Source of the DNA: Nectonema munidae
Lineage: Eukaryota > Nematomorpha > Nectonematoida > Nectonematidae
Direction of reading: 5' to 3'
Length of the DNA: 64,000 nt
Assembly: GCA_030549495.1 (NCBI GenBank)
Contig: JAUIRK010000859.1
Location: 159,001 to 223,000, forward strand
Each line of letters begins with the position of its first letter. The stretch's first letter is position 1. A program made the position numbers and the translations under genes. Of the stretch, positions 35,701 through 47,700 are shown in pieces. The notes under the pieces were generated by a model that saw only the letters and a list, made by a program, of their open reading frames with translations, made no database searches and was not told the origin of the DNA.

Positions 35701-38700
35701 CGTATACAATCAAGGGCGCAATCAGAGGGGCAGTTGTGCCCCTACCCCGTCAGATAAGCGTATGTTATAAATTTGTAAACTTTTTGAAAATCTTAGTTTT
35801 TACCCCCTCCAAAAATTTACGATTGCGTCCTTGCATACAATATTTATATTTGAATCAAAAATGAAAGCATATTTTATTAATCTTTTGAAGTAAGGTAAAC
35901 TAAAACTTTCTATTAAAATGATTACCTCCAATTTTGCAAATATAGAATGATTTTAAGAAATTTTGCTACTTAAGAAATTTGCTGGTGTTAGATTTCGTTT
36001 ATTTTCTGCAGCAATCAGTTTGCAAAATAGGAAATTGCTATTTAACTAACTAAATACTTGAAATAAAAAATATTTTATTATATATATGTGTGTGTATAGC
36101 GTATATATAAGTTCCTGTTAACATTCTTGGCTTTACCAGCCAAAAGGCGTGAGTAGCGTTGGTTAGATGCTGGATTCGATAACTCAAGGTCTTGGGTTCG
36201 ATCCCGCATCAAGCCTGCTTTCCTTATAGTTTGATACAAGCGACACAATTGTGCCTTCTCGATGAAAACACCATATGGTACCTTTACCTCTACACTCAAT
36301 CTCTAGGTCACTACATGTGTTTCTTCTTAATTCGCTACAATGGAGTATGATGAGTACAGTGCGTCTATTGTCTGTGCGCCTCTAATGCCCGCTTTCCGTT
36401 TTCATAATCATATTTCTATTAGTTTTCATATTCCATGTGGAGTCTAGTGTGTCCACTTTAAGGTCTTTTTTTCATTCCCCGGGGAACGAGGACCTCGTAA
36501 TTTTTGAAAATTTTCCCGGGGATTCCCCGGGGAAGAAAAAGCGATTTTTTTACAGTAAAAACTGTTCAGAAAAGAAAATTTAAAAGTTTCATATAAGATT
36601 TTTATTGAAAAAAATTTAAATGCATAAAAGATTTATGTTTTAAAAAAATATCTAAGAAAAATTAGAGCGTTCAAAGTTTCATCATTCAACTGGTTTCTTA
36701 TTTTTGTAGAAAAATAACTCATTGACGAAAACACTCTTTCGGCATCCACAGAAGTTGGTTTTATGCTCTTTAAATTTTTGAATAAAGTTTCTAAAACTTT
36801 GGGCCTCCTATTTGTTTCTAAATAAAGGTCAAATGTTTTTTTCATTATTTCCTCTATGCTTGAAATCTTGCTTTTAGTTTCACGTTCTTCATTTTCATTA
36901 ATCTTCAGAAATTCGTCCAATTCCTCCTTCACGCTTTTCTTCTCTGTTTTTTGGTTGCTAACGATTAATGTTTCATCTTTCTTCTCCGTTACTTCGATAT
37001 TTTTGTCGTCGGATTCGACAAAATTTTTTTTCAAAAATTCCCCGAGGAAATTTAAAAATTTTTTTCGAGGACGAGGATTTTGAAATTTCACGATTCCCCG
37101 GGGACTCGAGGACGAGGAATCCCGGGGTGGACACCCTGACCTCCAAGGGGTCACAATATTTTTAGAGGAGTCCATATAAGAGATATTTCAAATTGGCAGG
37201 CAACAAAATTTTGCAAAGGATCGAATTTAAAAAAAATAAAATTTAAATGATTATTATTATTAAATAAAAAATTTAATTTTGTTGAGGAAAAGTTCTGAAC
37301 TTGAAAAAATATGGTATAAACTCAGTTATATGTGACTGCTTTCCCATCTTCATGTCTTGTTGAATTGCGTTTGATACTAAAAGTAATTGAAACATAGTTT
37401 ATTTTTAATTATTCATTTAAAGCCTTCAGTCGTCTTTTCATCTGCATTCAAAAAATCGAAATTATTGATAGAGATTTAAGATTGTCGTTGACTTCATTGG
37501 GACATGACATATCAAGTTTAGAGTCAAGACATCAAGTTCAAGGCTCACACTAAACAACATATTCGAATAAAAATGTTCACTACATATTCTTATATTTTTT
37601 GACAAATAAAGCACTTAAAAATAGCACACATAAAATTCCGTTTGAAAAGAATTGATAAGAGAAAAAAGTTTGAGAATCACTGTGGTATATCTTTAAATTT
37701 CAAACATTTAAACTACCTGTATGAAATGTTTCATTCTTTCTAGTGTTCAAGGCGCACTGAACATTTAATTAACATCTGTTTTTGAATGAATTTTAATATA
37801 ACTTAAAACGAGAATTTTTATTTTCTGGCTCAATAATGACCCATTGGGTCTGAAGGAGTTAAATTATTTGAAAATATAAAATTTGTATCATTGACAATCA
37901 ATATAAACAAAAAAGACAAGATGTATGGCAATAAATAAAGTCAAAATTAAGTTCTTATTCATTTCCTAAGGACCGTAACCCTAACCTAAAGAAAAAGTAG
38001 AATGATTCATTGAGTGAAGAGTAAAAGATATAAAATAACCGAGAGAGAAGTTGAGCATATATCGCATGATCCAGGAAGGATGTGGGCAGTTTGGAGAGAC
38101 AGCTTGTTATTTTTAAGGATTCCCATTGGCTGCAGCTTAAATGAGTGACAGGCTTGACAAGCAAAGACCAATGAGCGTTTAGATGCACTAATATTCGCAT
38201 ATTGGTTTGAAGAAATCACTTTAACGAATACGCGTACATAGAAGTCAATGCTAAGAGAAATCAGTGGGTGAATGTAACATCCAAGACGATTAGCACAACT
38301 CTCAATGTGATTCAGCAATATTCGAAGTGCCTGAAAAAATGATCAGTATATATAAAACAACATTTTATATGTTAGCAAGTAAAAAGTATACTTCACTCCT
38401 ATCAAACTTATAAAGAAAGGAATTTGCTTTCTAGGGACCAAAGATGTATGAGTGAGTGCCTACTTCATGTGCATCACCAAAAATATCGTGGTGAATGAAA
38501 AAAGTATTACAACTGTAACAAAATAGCTTTTCTCATTCTTACAATTTGTTCTGAAGAGTGCAAGATCATTTGATGTTGTAAAAGAGCAATATTTAAAAGA
38601 TTTATACGATTAAATCATACATTTTCGCTCCTACTCGCAGCTCAAGTTACATTAGACAAGCGAATAGTCTGTATTTTAAGAAAAAGTTCCGAATTCAGAA

Positions 38701-41700
38701 AACCGTGAAGATTATTTCTAAGGAAGCTTAAAACTTACGCGTGTGTGGGAGATCCCAGTTTTATATTACTTTCTATTCATTAGCATTATCTTGTTTTGTT
38801 CTAAAAAAAGAATTGTTTAGAGTAAAGGGCGACATTTCTGAATCTTTATCCAAATAATGGTCATATTTATTTCTATGCAATTTTTAAAAGGATATGCTTT
38901 GTTCTTCCTTGAGTAATTCTGATAACCTGTGCATCTAGTTTAGAGATTTTCTTCCAAGATCAAGAAGTCTAATGTTAAGGGTTCTTGGTGACATCATTTT
39001 CATCTGTTTGAAGACAGAAAAATTGAAAGTAAAATGTTTAAATCAAGAAAAATCGGCATTAGCTTTTTTGGGAATTGACATTGTAATCGAAATCGAACAA
39101 AATTTTGGTATCGTCGAATCACTTTATTTGACTTTAAGAGGGTGTATTCTAATTAACCATAGATTTCTGTAAATTCGTCTTAACAGACAGCTAGTAAAGA
39201 AAGTTGGCTAGAAAACGCCAGTAGAATATGCAGTCCGATTGATAACAAAATCCGTATTGAACAAAAGGGTTTGTAACTTTCAGGTTACATGGTTTCAAAT
39301 TTTTATTAAACATAAAAATTTTCTATATCAAAGTTGAAAATAATTTTAAAATGTTGGTTGTGAAATCTTTATTGAACCACCAAGTTTTACTATATTGACT
39401 GATGAAGATTCTGTTGATAAAGATGAAGGATTCATTGATGACTTGAATAGCCAGAGCCAACTATGGAGTGCACTGATGAGATAGAGATTCTTGAAAATAA
39501 AGAAGGGTGGACAAGTGGAAATGATCTTTTTCAATTCAAGCTTTCCCTATTTTCCATAATCTGATTGCAGCAAGTAAAGAAACATGAAGCCTGAACAATT
39601 ATTTGAATTGTTAACCGCTGAAAAAATTATATATCTTATCTGTAATTTTATAATGATGCGCAGGAATTGAGAGTATTTTAGTCTGGATACGTTAATTTGC
39701 GTTCAAGACATCGTTATTGGAAAAGCAGAAGTGATATTAAAATTAAAATGGCGAAAAATTCCATGGGAAAAAGATTTCAAAAAATTATGCAAGTTATACA
39801 TTTCGCTGACAACCAAATTTTAGATTCGGTAGATAAATTTTTCAAAATGTGTACTTTTACTACTCAAAAAATTCATGAAACACTTTATTATAGTTCAATA
39901 TATAGCTCACGACTTGAAATAAAGCAAATATTTTGGAAAACGACTGTAGCTTTTGAAAAGTTCCAAAGAAAGCAATTGTATGAGCAACACTTTTATACAA
40001 GATCATGCATGTGATTACAAACACATACGAAATCATTTGCTCAATTTCAAGATTCAGGGAATTTCGATCTCTGAGCATTTTTCCAGAACGCGAGTTTTCC
40101 GATTTCGAGTTCGCTTATAATGAAATATAGTGCACAAAAAGTAGTTTTAAAAAAATGTTCAATTTCGCCATTTTTTAATTTAAAATTCACAAAATTCAAA
40201 AATAATTTACTTTAGAAGTTGAAAACTCAGAATTATTTACATTATTACTTAAATCCCAGTATAACGTGAATTTTGCCACCATTTTTTGGAAAAATTTGAC
40301 CATTGTAATTTTAATATTATTCAGAATGTTTAATTTACCGCTGATAACGAATTTATTTATATTTTTAAATTTCATTCAAGTAGCAAAGTTTCATTATTTA
40401 TCTGGATCCGGTTTATGCTCGCCTCACAGTTATCAAAACTGGTGATGGGATGATTAATCATAATTAGGAATCGTGTTTTTAAAATATCGGAAAATTTCAT
40501 TAGTACCTTTTGATACCTCAGTTCCCTTTCTTTTTACTTTTAAAGGTACTATTTAAAAAAGTTTAATTTTTAAACCTATTTTTAAAATTTAAATAATAAC
40601 ATTAATTTAAATTAACCAAACATAATTGAGAATTTAATGTTTTTAATGATTCAATTTTAAATCGTACAGAACTTTAGTATCGTCCCATCATTAGCATAAT
40701 CACCAATTGACATGCACAATAAAAATCAAGGAATTAAATAAAACCATTTCATGAGGACATTTGCTTTTAAAGGGAACAGAGGCGTATCTGGAAAAACAGT
40801 TGGCCGAATGTGATCCACAAAGAACAGCTGTATCTGTGCAAGTGACACACAACAATCCTTCAATATTGTATATTTCAAGAATACAGGAATCATTGATAGA
40901 GAAAGGAAGCAGGAGATTTACTTACCTCCGGATTTGAGAGATCGTATCGCAGACTCGATAAATGAAGAAGACGATCCAAAAGGATCAAGGTCGATGACAT
41001 CAAATTTTTCTTCACTAGAACGAGGCTTTGACATGAAGTATCTAAATTGACATTAGCACAGATTGAACTAAGAAAACTTTTTCTGCCATCCGCAACACTT
41101 GAAGCAGATGAGAAACGACAGAACTCATTTGTTCGAAATGAAGCTTATGTCAGCAAGCCAGTCACTAGAAGATTTGGGTGGGGTAGAAATTTTTATAATT
41201 AAATTAAAATAAAGTTGCAACTTTATCTATGTAAGATTTAGAAATGACGCAAATTATCTTCAGTGATTTTCTACCTTTAAAAAAAATTAGAGAGGGAGGC
41301 GGGGTACAACCAATCCAGTCCCAAGTCCAATGCTACGAATTAATGAGAATAAGGTAAGATACTCTGTCGAAAATACAAAAATTCTTTTTTTTTCTTTATC
41401 ATATACGTATTTGTTGTCTATGTGTTAATGCGTTGTTGTTAAATTTCGTGAATGAGCGATCATTATTATCAATGTATACACTTGTAGATTTAGTTTTATC
41501 GGATCAAGTCATAAGATGACTCTGAGCTAGTTACATATTTTATAAACATATATACAAATAAAGAACAAACTTTATTGCATACACATGTACAATCTAAGGA
41601 ATATTTAGGCTGAAAGAACAACGTTCAGCTGAACTACGCTTTGAACGTTGTTGTGTTGTCCAAGGAGTAGAAGTTAGACCGGAGTGATTTGTCTCAATGG

Positions 41701-44700
41701 CGTCTTCTACCTCAAATTAATTGTCGATTGGACGCATTCTTCTAACATGAGTTATCTTACATATGGTCAGGGCAATCTGCTTGGTTGAGCGAGGGTTTAT
41801 GGAAAAGAACGATGGTAATACTGCATCTGTCCCCCAAAAGAGTGTACGAAGAACGAAAAATGTATTCTCGAATTTTAACCGCGTTGATATCGTTTATAGT
41901 CAGATGCGTCAGGAATGAGGAAAAGCCTATTTTTCGGAGAACAGTCGAACGAGGCATATTTGAACATTCTGTAGATTTAGAGTGACTCAACGAAGATTTT
42001 AGACATTTTTGTTTTTAAAGGGATTGGAGTCGGAGTCTGCGTTGGTTTTTTTTAATTATCGTTAGTTTTTTATTAAGCAAATGTTAAGCGTTTTATCCTT
42101 CGCGTATTCTCAAAAGTAAAAGAGAAGGAAAAATTATAAGATAAAAAGGTTAATTTGTATGGGTTGGGATTAACTCATTTTGGCTTTATATTAAGGTTAA
42201 CCAAAATTTTGCAAAAATAAAGCCCTTCAGAAATTAGTGCAATGGGCTTATATTATATGTATATAAAATTACGAATTATTCTACAGCAAATTAAAAGCTT
42301 TAAAAAAACAGATAACTAGCTAGCTACCTAACCAATATAAAAAGTGTGCTAAGCGGCACCCTTTCCTTCTAAAGAAATGAACAAAAAGAGGCTTTATTGA
42401 CTATAGATTTAACAATACAAACAGAGCTTTTATACAAAAATCGCATGATATCTCTTCTCTATCCATTGCTATGAACTACCGCAATGTTTTTCCTATAGGT
42501 AGTAAAATTCGCTTCTCACCAAAGATGAAAAAAGATGCAATAAGTGGATAGGAGGCGTCGAATCAGCAACTGTTTTCCAAATTGTGTGCCGCAGCACATA
42601 AGGTGGAGTAAGATTGGTTCAAAGGGGTGATGAAAAATGCTTATCATTACACTACACGCATTATTTTCATTTTTGCAAAGCTTGGACAATAACACTAAAA
42701 TCAAAGAAATTAAAGTTAATCTAACTATGCCAATCAATACAGTTATATATTTTGTAAGCTAAACGTATACATTTGCATCATTTATCTTCCTTCTGTTTTA
42801 TTTTCATATTATCTATTTGTTTTAAATGATATAATGTTTTTGCTTTCTTATAGTAATTTTGTCGAGTTATGTAATATTATAAAATTTTGCAAGCTAAAAA
42901 CTGTTAATATATTAGATTTCTTCACAAGTAACCACAGTGAAAGAACTGGAACACAAAAGTGTAAGCTCTCCAATTTTATTAATATTCCTCATTAATCATA
43001 TGGGATTATTCGTCAAATGAATGATTTATACGCATGCATTTTGATTAAACTAAATCAAAGCTTTATATATCTATTAGCTTGCATTATTCCTTATTTTGGA
43101 ATTCAAATATTTTGAGTTACAGACTCGATGAAAATCGATCGGATAAAAGGAATTCGATTTTCAATTATGTTTTTTAATCTTTAACGCAAGCATGTTGTGC
43201 GGCAATAATAAAATTAATAAGTATACATTTTAAACATAACGCAAAATCTCGTTATTTTAGAATGAAAATTGTAATTTGTAAAAAAAACGGTATTCACTTT
43301 TATTTATCCGGGTATATAATGAATTTTGGTTAGAACCAAATTTGCAAAAGGTAAAAATTCGCGGATCGCTTCCTTCCAATTCTGACTCATCAACCCTCGT
43401 GATAACGGAAAAATATTCACTACTCTTGCAAGTTCTAGAATATCCTAATAATGGGTTTTATGGTAAGGTGAAATATGAATTAAAAATATGTTTTCAGTAA
43501 ACAAACCAAGTATCAAAATGCCTTGGAAAAACAAGTTTAGAACAAAATAATTTGATTCATCTTCCCCTTAAAGTTAGTTATTAGGTACAAAAAACAAATA
43601 GTATATACTCCCTCAGCATAAAGAGAAAAGTCATAATGTTAAATACGAGTGAGTCTAGAGCACTTGCTTTAATCATAAGAGAAGAATACTGGCAAGGATA
43701 CAAGATCAAAAGTTCCCAAGATCAATTATTCTCAAGGCATGACTCCCCTTAAACGCATCCCAGAGTCGAATATTTGAAAAGGAATAATCATATTTTACCT
43801 ACACTGCTTCGCATAGATTCGCTGTAACGAGGTCTGTGCAATCATTGAGTTCAATGTTGGATTGAATGGTGTTAAAAGAATTTTTGGAAATATCATTAGC
43901 TACAACATGACTCGGGAATTTAAGTCCTTTAGCATACCGTATGGCTCGTATGCCAGTCGCTGAAAACGCATCCAAAATTGAAACCTTTCTCTCCTTAAAA
44001 AATGCAATTAAATTATATCTGAATTTTGAAAGAAAAAAAAAGAGGGAAGAACCTTTTTTCCTTTAGGTGATAATTCTTGATTCTGAAGATAACAACTTAT
44101 CACTGCCAAACTAAAAAGACATTAAGTAAGGCATAATTATACAAACTTGAAATATATGCAATGTTCTCTGTAATATTTTTGAGCATCCGATCCGAGCATA
44201 AAAAAATATTCCGCGAAACTACATATATTTCACATATTTTGTGAGATTGTTCTTTAAATATGTCAATAATAAAAAATAATTTAAAAAGTACCAAGCGTAT
44301 GGTAAAATTCCATTTGAAAAATGAGAAATTTTATATAAAATTTTGTTTTTATATATTTTTTAAGAATGATTATAAAAATAAATATGCACAAGGATTTAAA
44401 TATCAATACATCGAACGGGAGATATCTCGAAAACCTGTTTATCTCCAAGTAAGAGAACTGTCGGTCAGAACATAATTTACGTAAAAAAGCCGTAAAAATT
44501 AATGTTATATAGAATACTGTTATCGAGAATATTATGCAGCTTTCCAAATAAGTTCAAGTATTAAACAAAAAAGGTTAATAAAAAAATCAATAAGAGCGAA
44601 CGCACGTGGTTCGCAATTTAGAAGACGGGTTTTTTATTACGATCAGTGTAATCATTTTTTAGTTCAAATAAAAAGTTCGTAAAATTACTTCAAAGATGAA

Positions 44701-47700
44701 ATTATTGTCATGATATGAAGGCGTTAATAGTGAAGGAAGAATGGAAAATAAGCAATTAAGATCCTATTAAATCTTTCACCAACCCCCTGAATTCAATTTC
44801 AATGGTTATAAATATGGTTGGGGATTCCCAAACTCTGATTATTACAACAATAATGCAATGCTTATAAAGATTTTTGAATTTGTATTTTTTTTAATTTCAA
44901 AGCCCCCCCCCCCTAAAAAACAATAAATAGCTAAGGCCCTGATCCTGATCTGATTTATCAGAAAAAAAAAGTCTTGACTTTATAACAGGTATTTGCTTTA
45001 ATAACGACCACCTCGAATTAGAATAACTTTATTTGGTATGCCTATATATAGTCATTGAATTCTCTCTATTCGATATCTTTATACACATAACTTATCTATA
45101 AATGGTGTATAACTTATGGAATGGAATGGGTAATTCATGTGAATTTTATGTCTGTAACAAATTTTCTTCCAAACATTCTTAACTTTCAATTTCTTATTAA
45201 AAGGGTCAAATTTAAATCCCCAACTTCATACCCGTGAATTCATACACTCAAGTCCTAAATATATTTCCAAATAATTTACTTTACTTTATGCCTAGGTAGC
45301 AATATTTTTGCTTATAAATTGTGGTAATCTAGTTTAGTAACATTTCGTTGTTAAAATTATAGCATTTTCTTAGTCAATATTCTGTGGGGTAGTGGGGTTG
45401 TCGAATAATCGAGTATCGGATAAATGAGGTCTAGGTGTATTACTGTTCGCTCCTCCACCCCCTCCAAAATTTTGAGGAGGTACGCGCCCCTGGTTTAAGA
45501 TAGAAAAAACAAAAAATTTATCATTGACCTGACAATGAATATTCAAAGGAAGAAATTTGAGAAAAAATTTTCCAAAAATCTTAAGGCTTATTTTGAGTTT
45601 GATTAAAGGGTAAAAAAATTTTATTCAGATCATCAAACTACTAATTTACAAACAATTTACAGAAAATATGTTTTTTTTAATTATAATCAAGGTATTACAA
45701 ATTTACAAAGTTATGAACGAAAAGATCTGACTAATATCAATAGAGAATCAAAAAGATTGATACTTTCTGTTTGTGATCTAAAAAAATATGGGCATAGACT
45801 TAGAGATATTAACAAAAATTGGTACAAAACTTTTCCTTAGCTTGAGCATAATAAATCGAAAGTAAAACTGTTTTCTTTACCTTGTAAGAATTTTCATTTA
45901 AACATCCGATCAGATTGTGCTTTCACTAAAACTGATTATAGTGACTGGAAAAATTTCTAGAGTAAAGGAAATTTTTTAGGATAGTGCATCTCGTAGCTAG
46001 AAGGCGTTTAATAAGATAGATAATCCTTTTTGCCACGCTAAGTAAAAGCTTTCAGCTACGCGCCTGATTTATGTGCTCACATTTTAGATAGAAATTTTAG
46101 TGGTCCGGCTCCTAAAATTTTTGTACCATCTTGATTCAAATTGCAAAGTAGGCTACTGAGTGAAGAGAGCTCTTTTTTATATAAGAAGCAAGTTTATAGG
46201 AAATTAGTACTCACACAATTTTGAAAACTTTTACCACTCAACGATATGTAAAAAAACATTTTGCAATTTTCTCAATTTCTTATTAATAATAGAAGTACAC
46301 GGAAGAAAAATCTGGGTAACAATGAAAGAGCGAGACAATCAAGCACTTTTATTGTTTCACGACTAATTGAAAAGGGTTGTCCAATTTGCTATGTTAATCA
46401 GTGTATCATGATTTCCTGTACTTTCACTTCAAGTGTTTTAGCATTATTTGCCTTACTTAAGGAATGTATTCGAAGACGTTTATTTCATTGCTTTCATGCT
46501 TTTAGAGTTTATTCAATTTTTGAGCATAAATGAGCCAAAAAGAGGGAACCAACCCTCTATAAATTTAAGTTTACCAAAAATGCAAAATAGTAATAATATA
46601 TACATAATTTTAGTGAAAAATAGACCATTTTTAAAATTTGTACAAAAGTAGGAAATTACTTTTTATCCATAATGTTTGGGCACATAATCATGATAACAAA
46701 AAAAACTAAAATAAGATATAGAAAAATTAGGAAACTTTGGGCAGTTAAAATTTGGTTTTTTCTTAGGAAGCTTTAATTTTTTATAAAAAAAGAGCGTATT
46801 TGAAAATATGTGAACATATGCAAATGGGACTTGTTTACTTCTCCCCCTATTTCCTACTTAATAAATACAGTTTAAATTAGAAAAAAATGTACACTCAATT
46901 GAACTCATAAAATAAAGATATTTTTGTAAATTTAAAAAAGAATTATTCTTTTAAAAAAATGGAAAAAAACTAAGTAGTATTTGAGTAAAGTAAGAATTAA
47001 ATTTATAGGATATAAAAATAATCTTAAATAACACTAAGCATTATTATGCCAATCTAGAAATTTAAATTATATTTGTTGAAAATCAAAAATGAGATAGAGA
47101 TAAGATCATTTCAGTATTGGGTACAAAAAAATATTTTTTGTAGATTCGATCAAAATTTGATGCGATTTGTAGATGTAAATTAAAAAATTTAGAGATTAGA
47201 AGGGCTAATTAAAATTAATCAATAAAATAACAATGCCAAATTTTCTTTAAGTGCTGATGAATCCATAGTACACTCTAATTAATTAACTTTAATATATTTT
47301 AACTGAGTAATAATATAACATAAATTAAATCACATATTTCTGAGATCTCAATTGCAAAAAAGTTAGAAAAATGTAATATAAATAAAACTTAAATCTGCTT
47401 CTTTTCATTTCTAAAACGTTAACTAATGCAAGATTAACAGTTGAAAAGACATTCGATTAATGGCACAAAGGATATTAGGTAAGCCGCAAAAAAGACATTA
47501 AATTGACAGCTGGTTAACGCGATTAGAATAGAAAGGCAAGGTGGAGTACTCTTAACAAGAAGGCACTATTAGATTACACGTGATCAACAATAAGTAAGTA
47601 ACATTTTATGATGAATTCGAGTCTTAGGACAGTTTGTGATAAAAATAGAAAATGAACTCAGGTCTAGTATAATATTAATATTAAAAAACTCCAGATAAAT

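Noticed and set aside
36633-37175. 180-codon open frame as a host gene
   Set aside because: It starts inside a hAT terminal repeat and ends with the hAT dimerisation signature, so it is a deleted transposon.
33284-37683. One large hAT element between CAGTGTTCTCAAAC and the inverted GTTTGAGAATCACTG
   Set aside because: The 8-bp flanks do not match and the interval contains a TRMT1 exon and several unrelated elements, so the two ends probably belong to different copies.
40745-41060. Plus-strand coding-like frames (GTEAYLEKQLAECDPQRTAV; RERKQEIYLPPDLRDRIADS)
   Set aside because: These are shadows of two TRMT1 exons on the minus strand, which carry DVIDLDPFGS and CVTCTDTAVLCG with correct splice sites.
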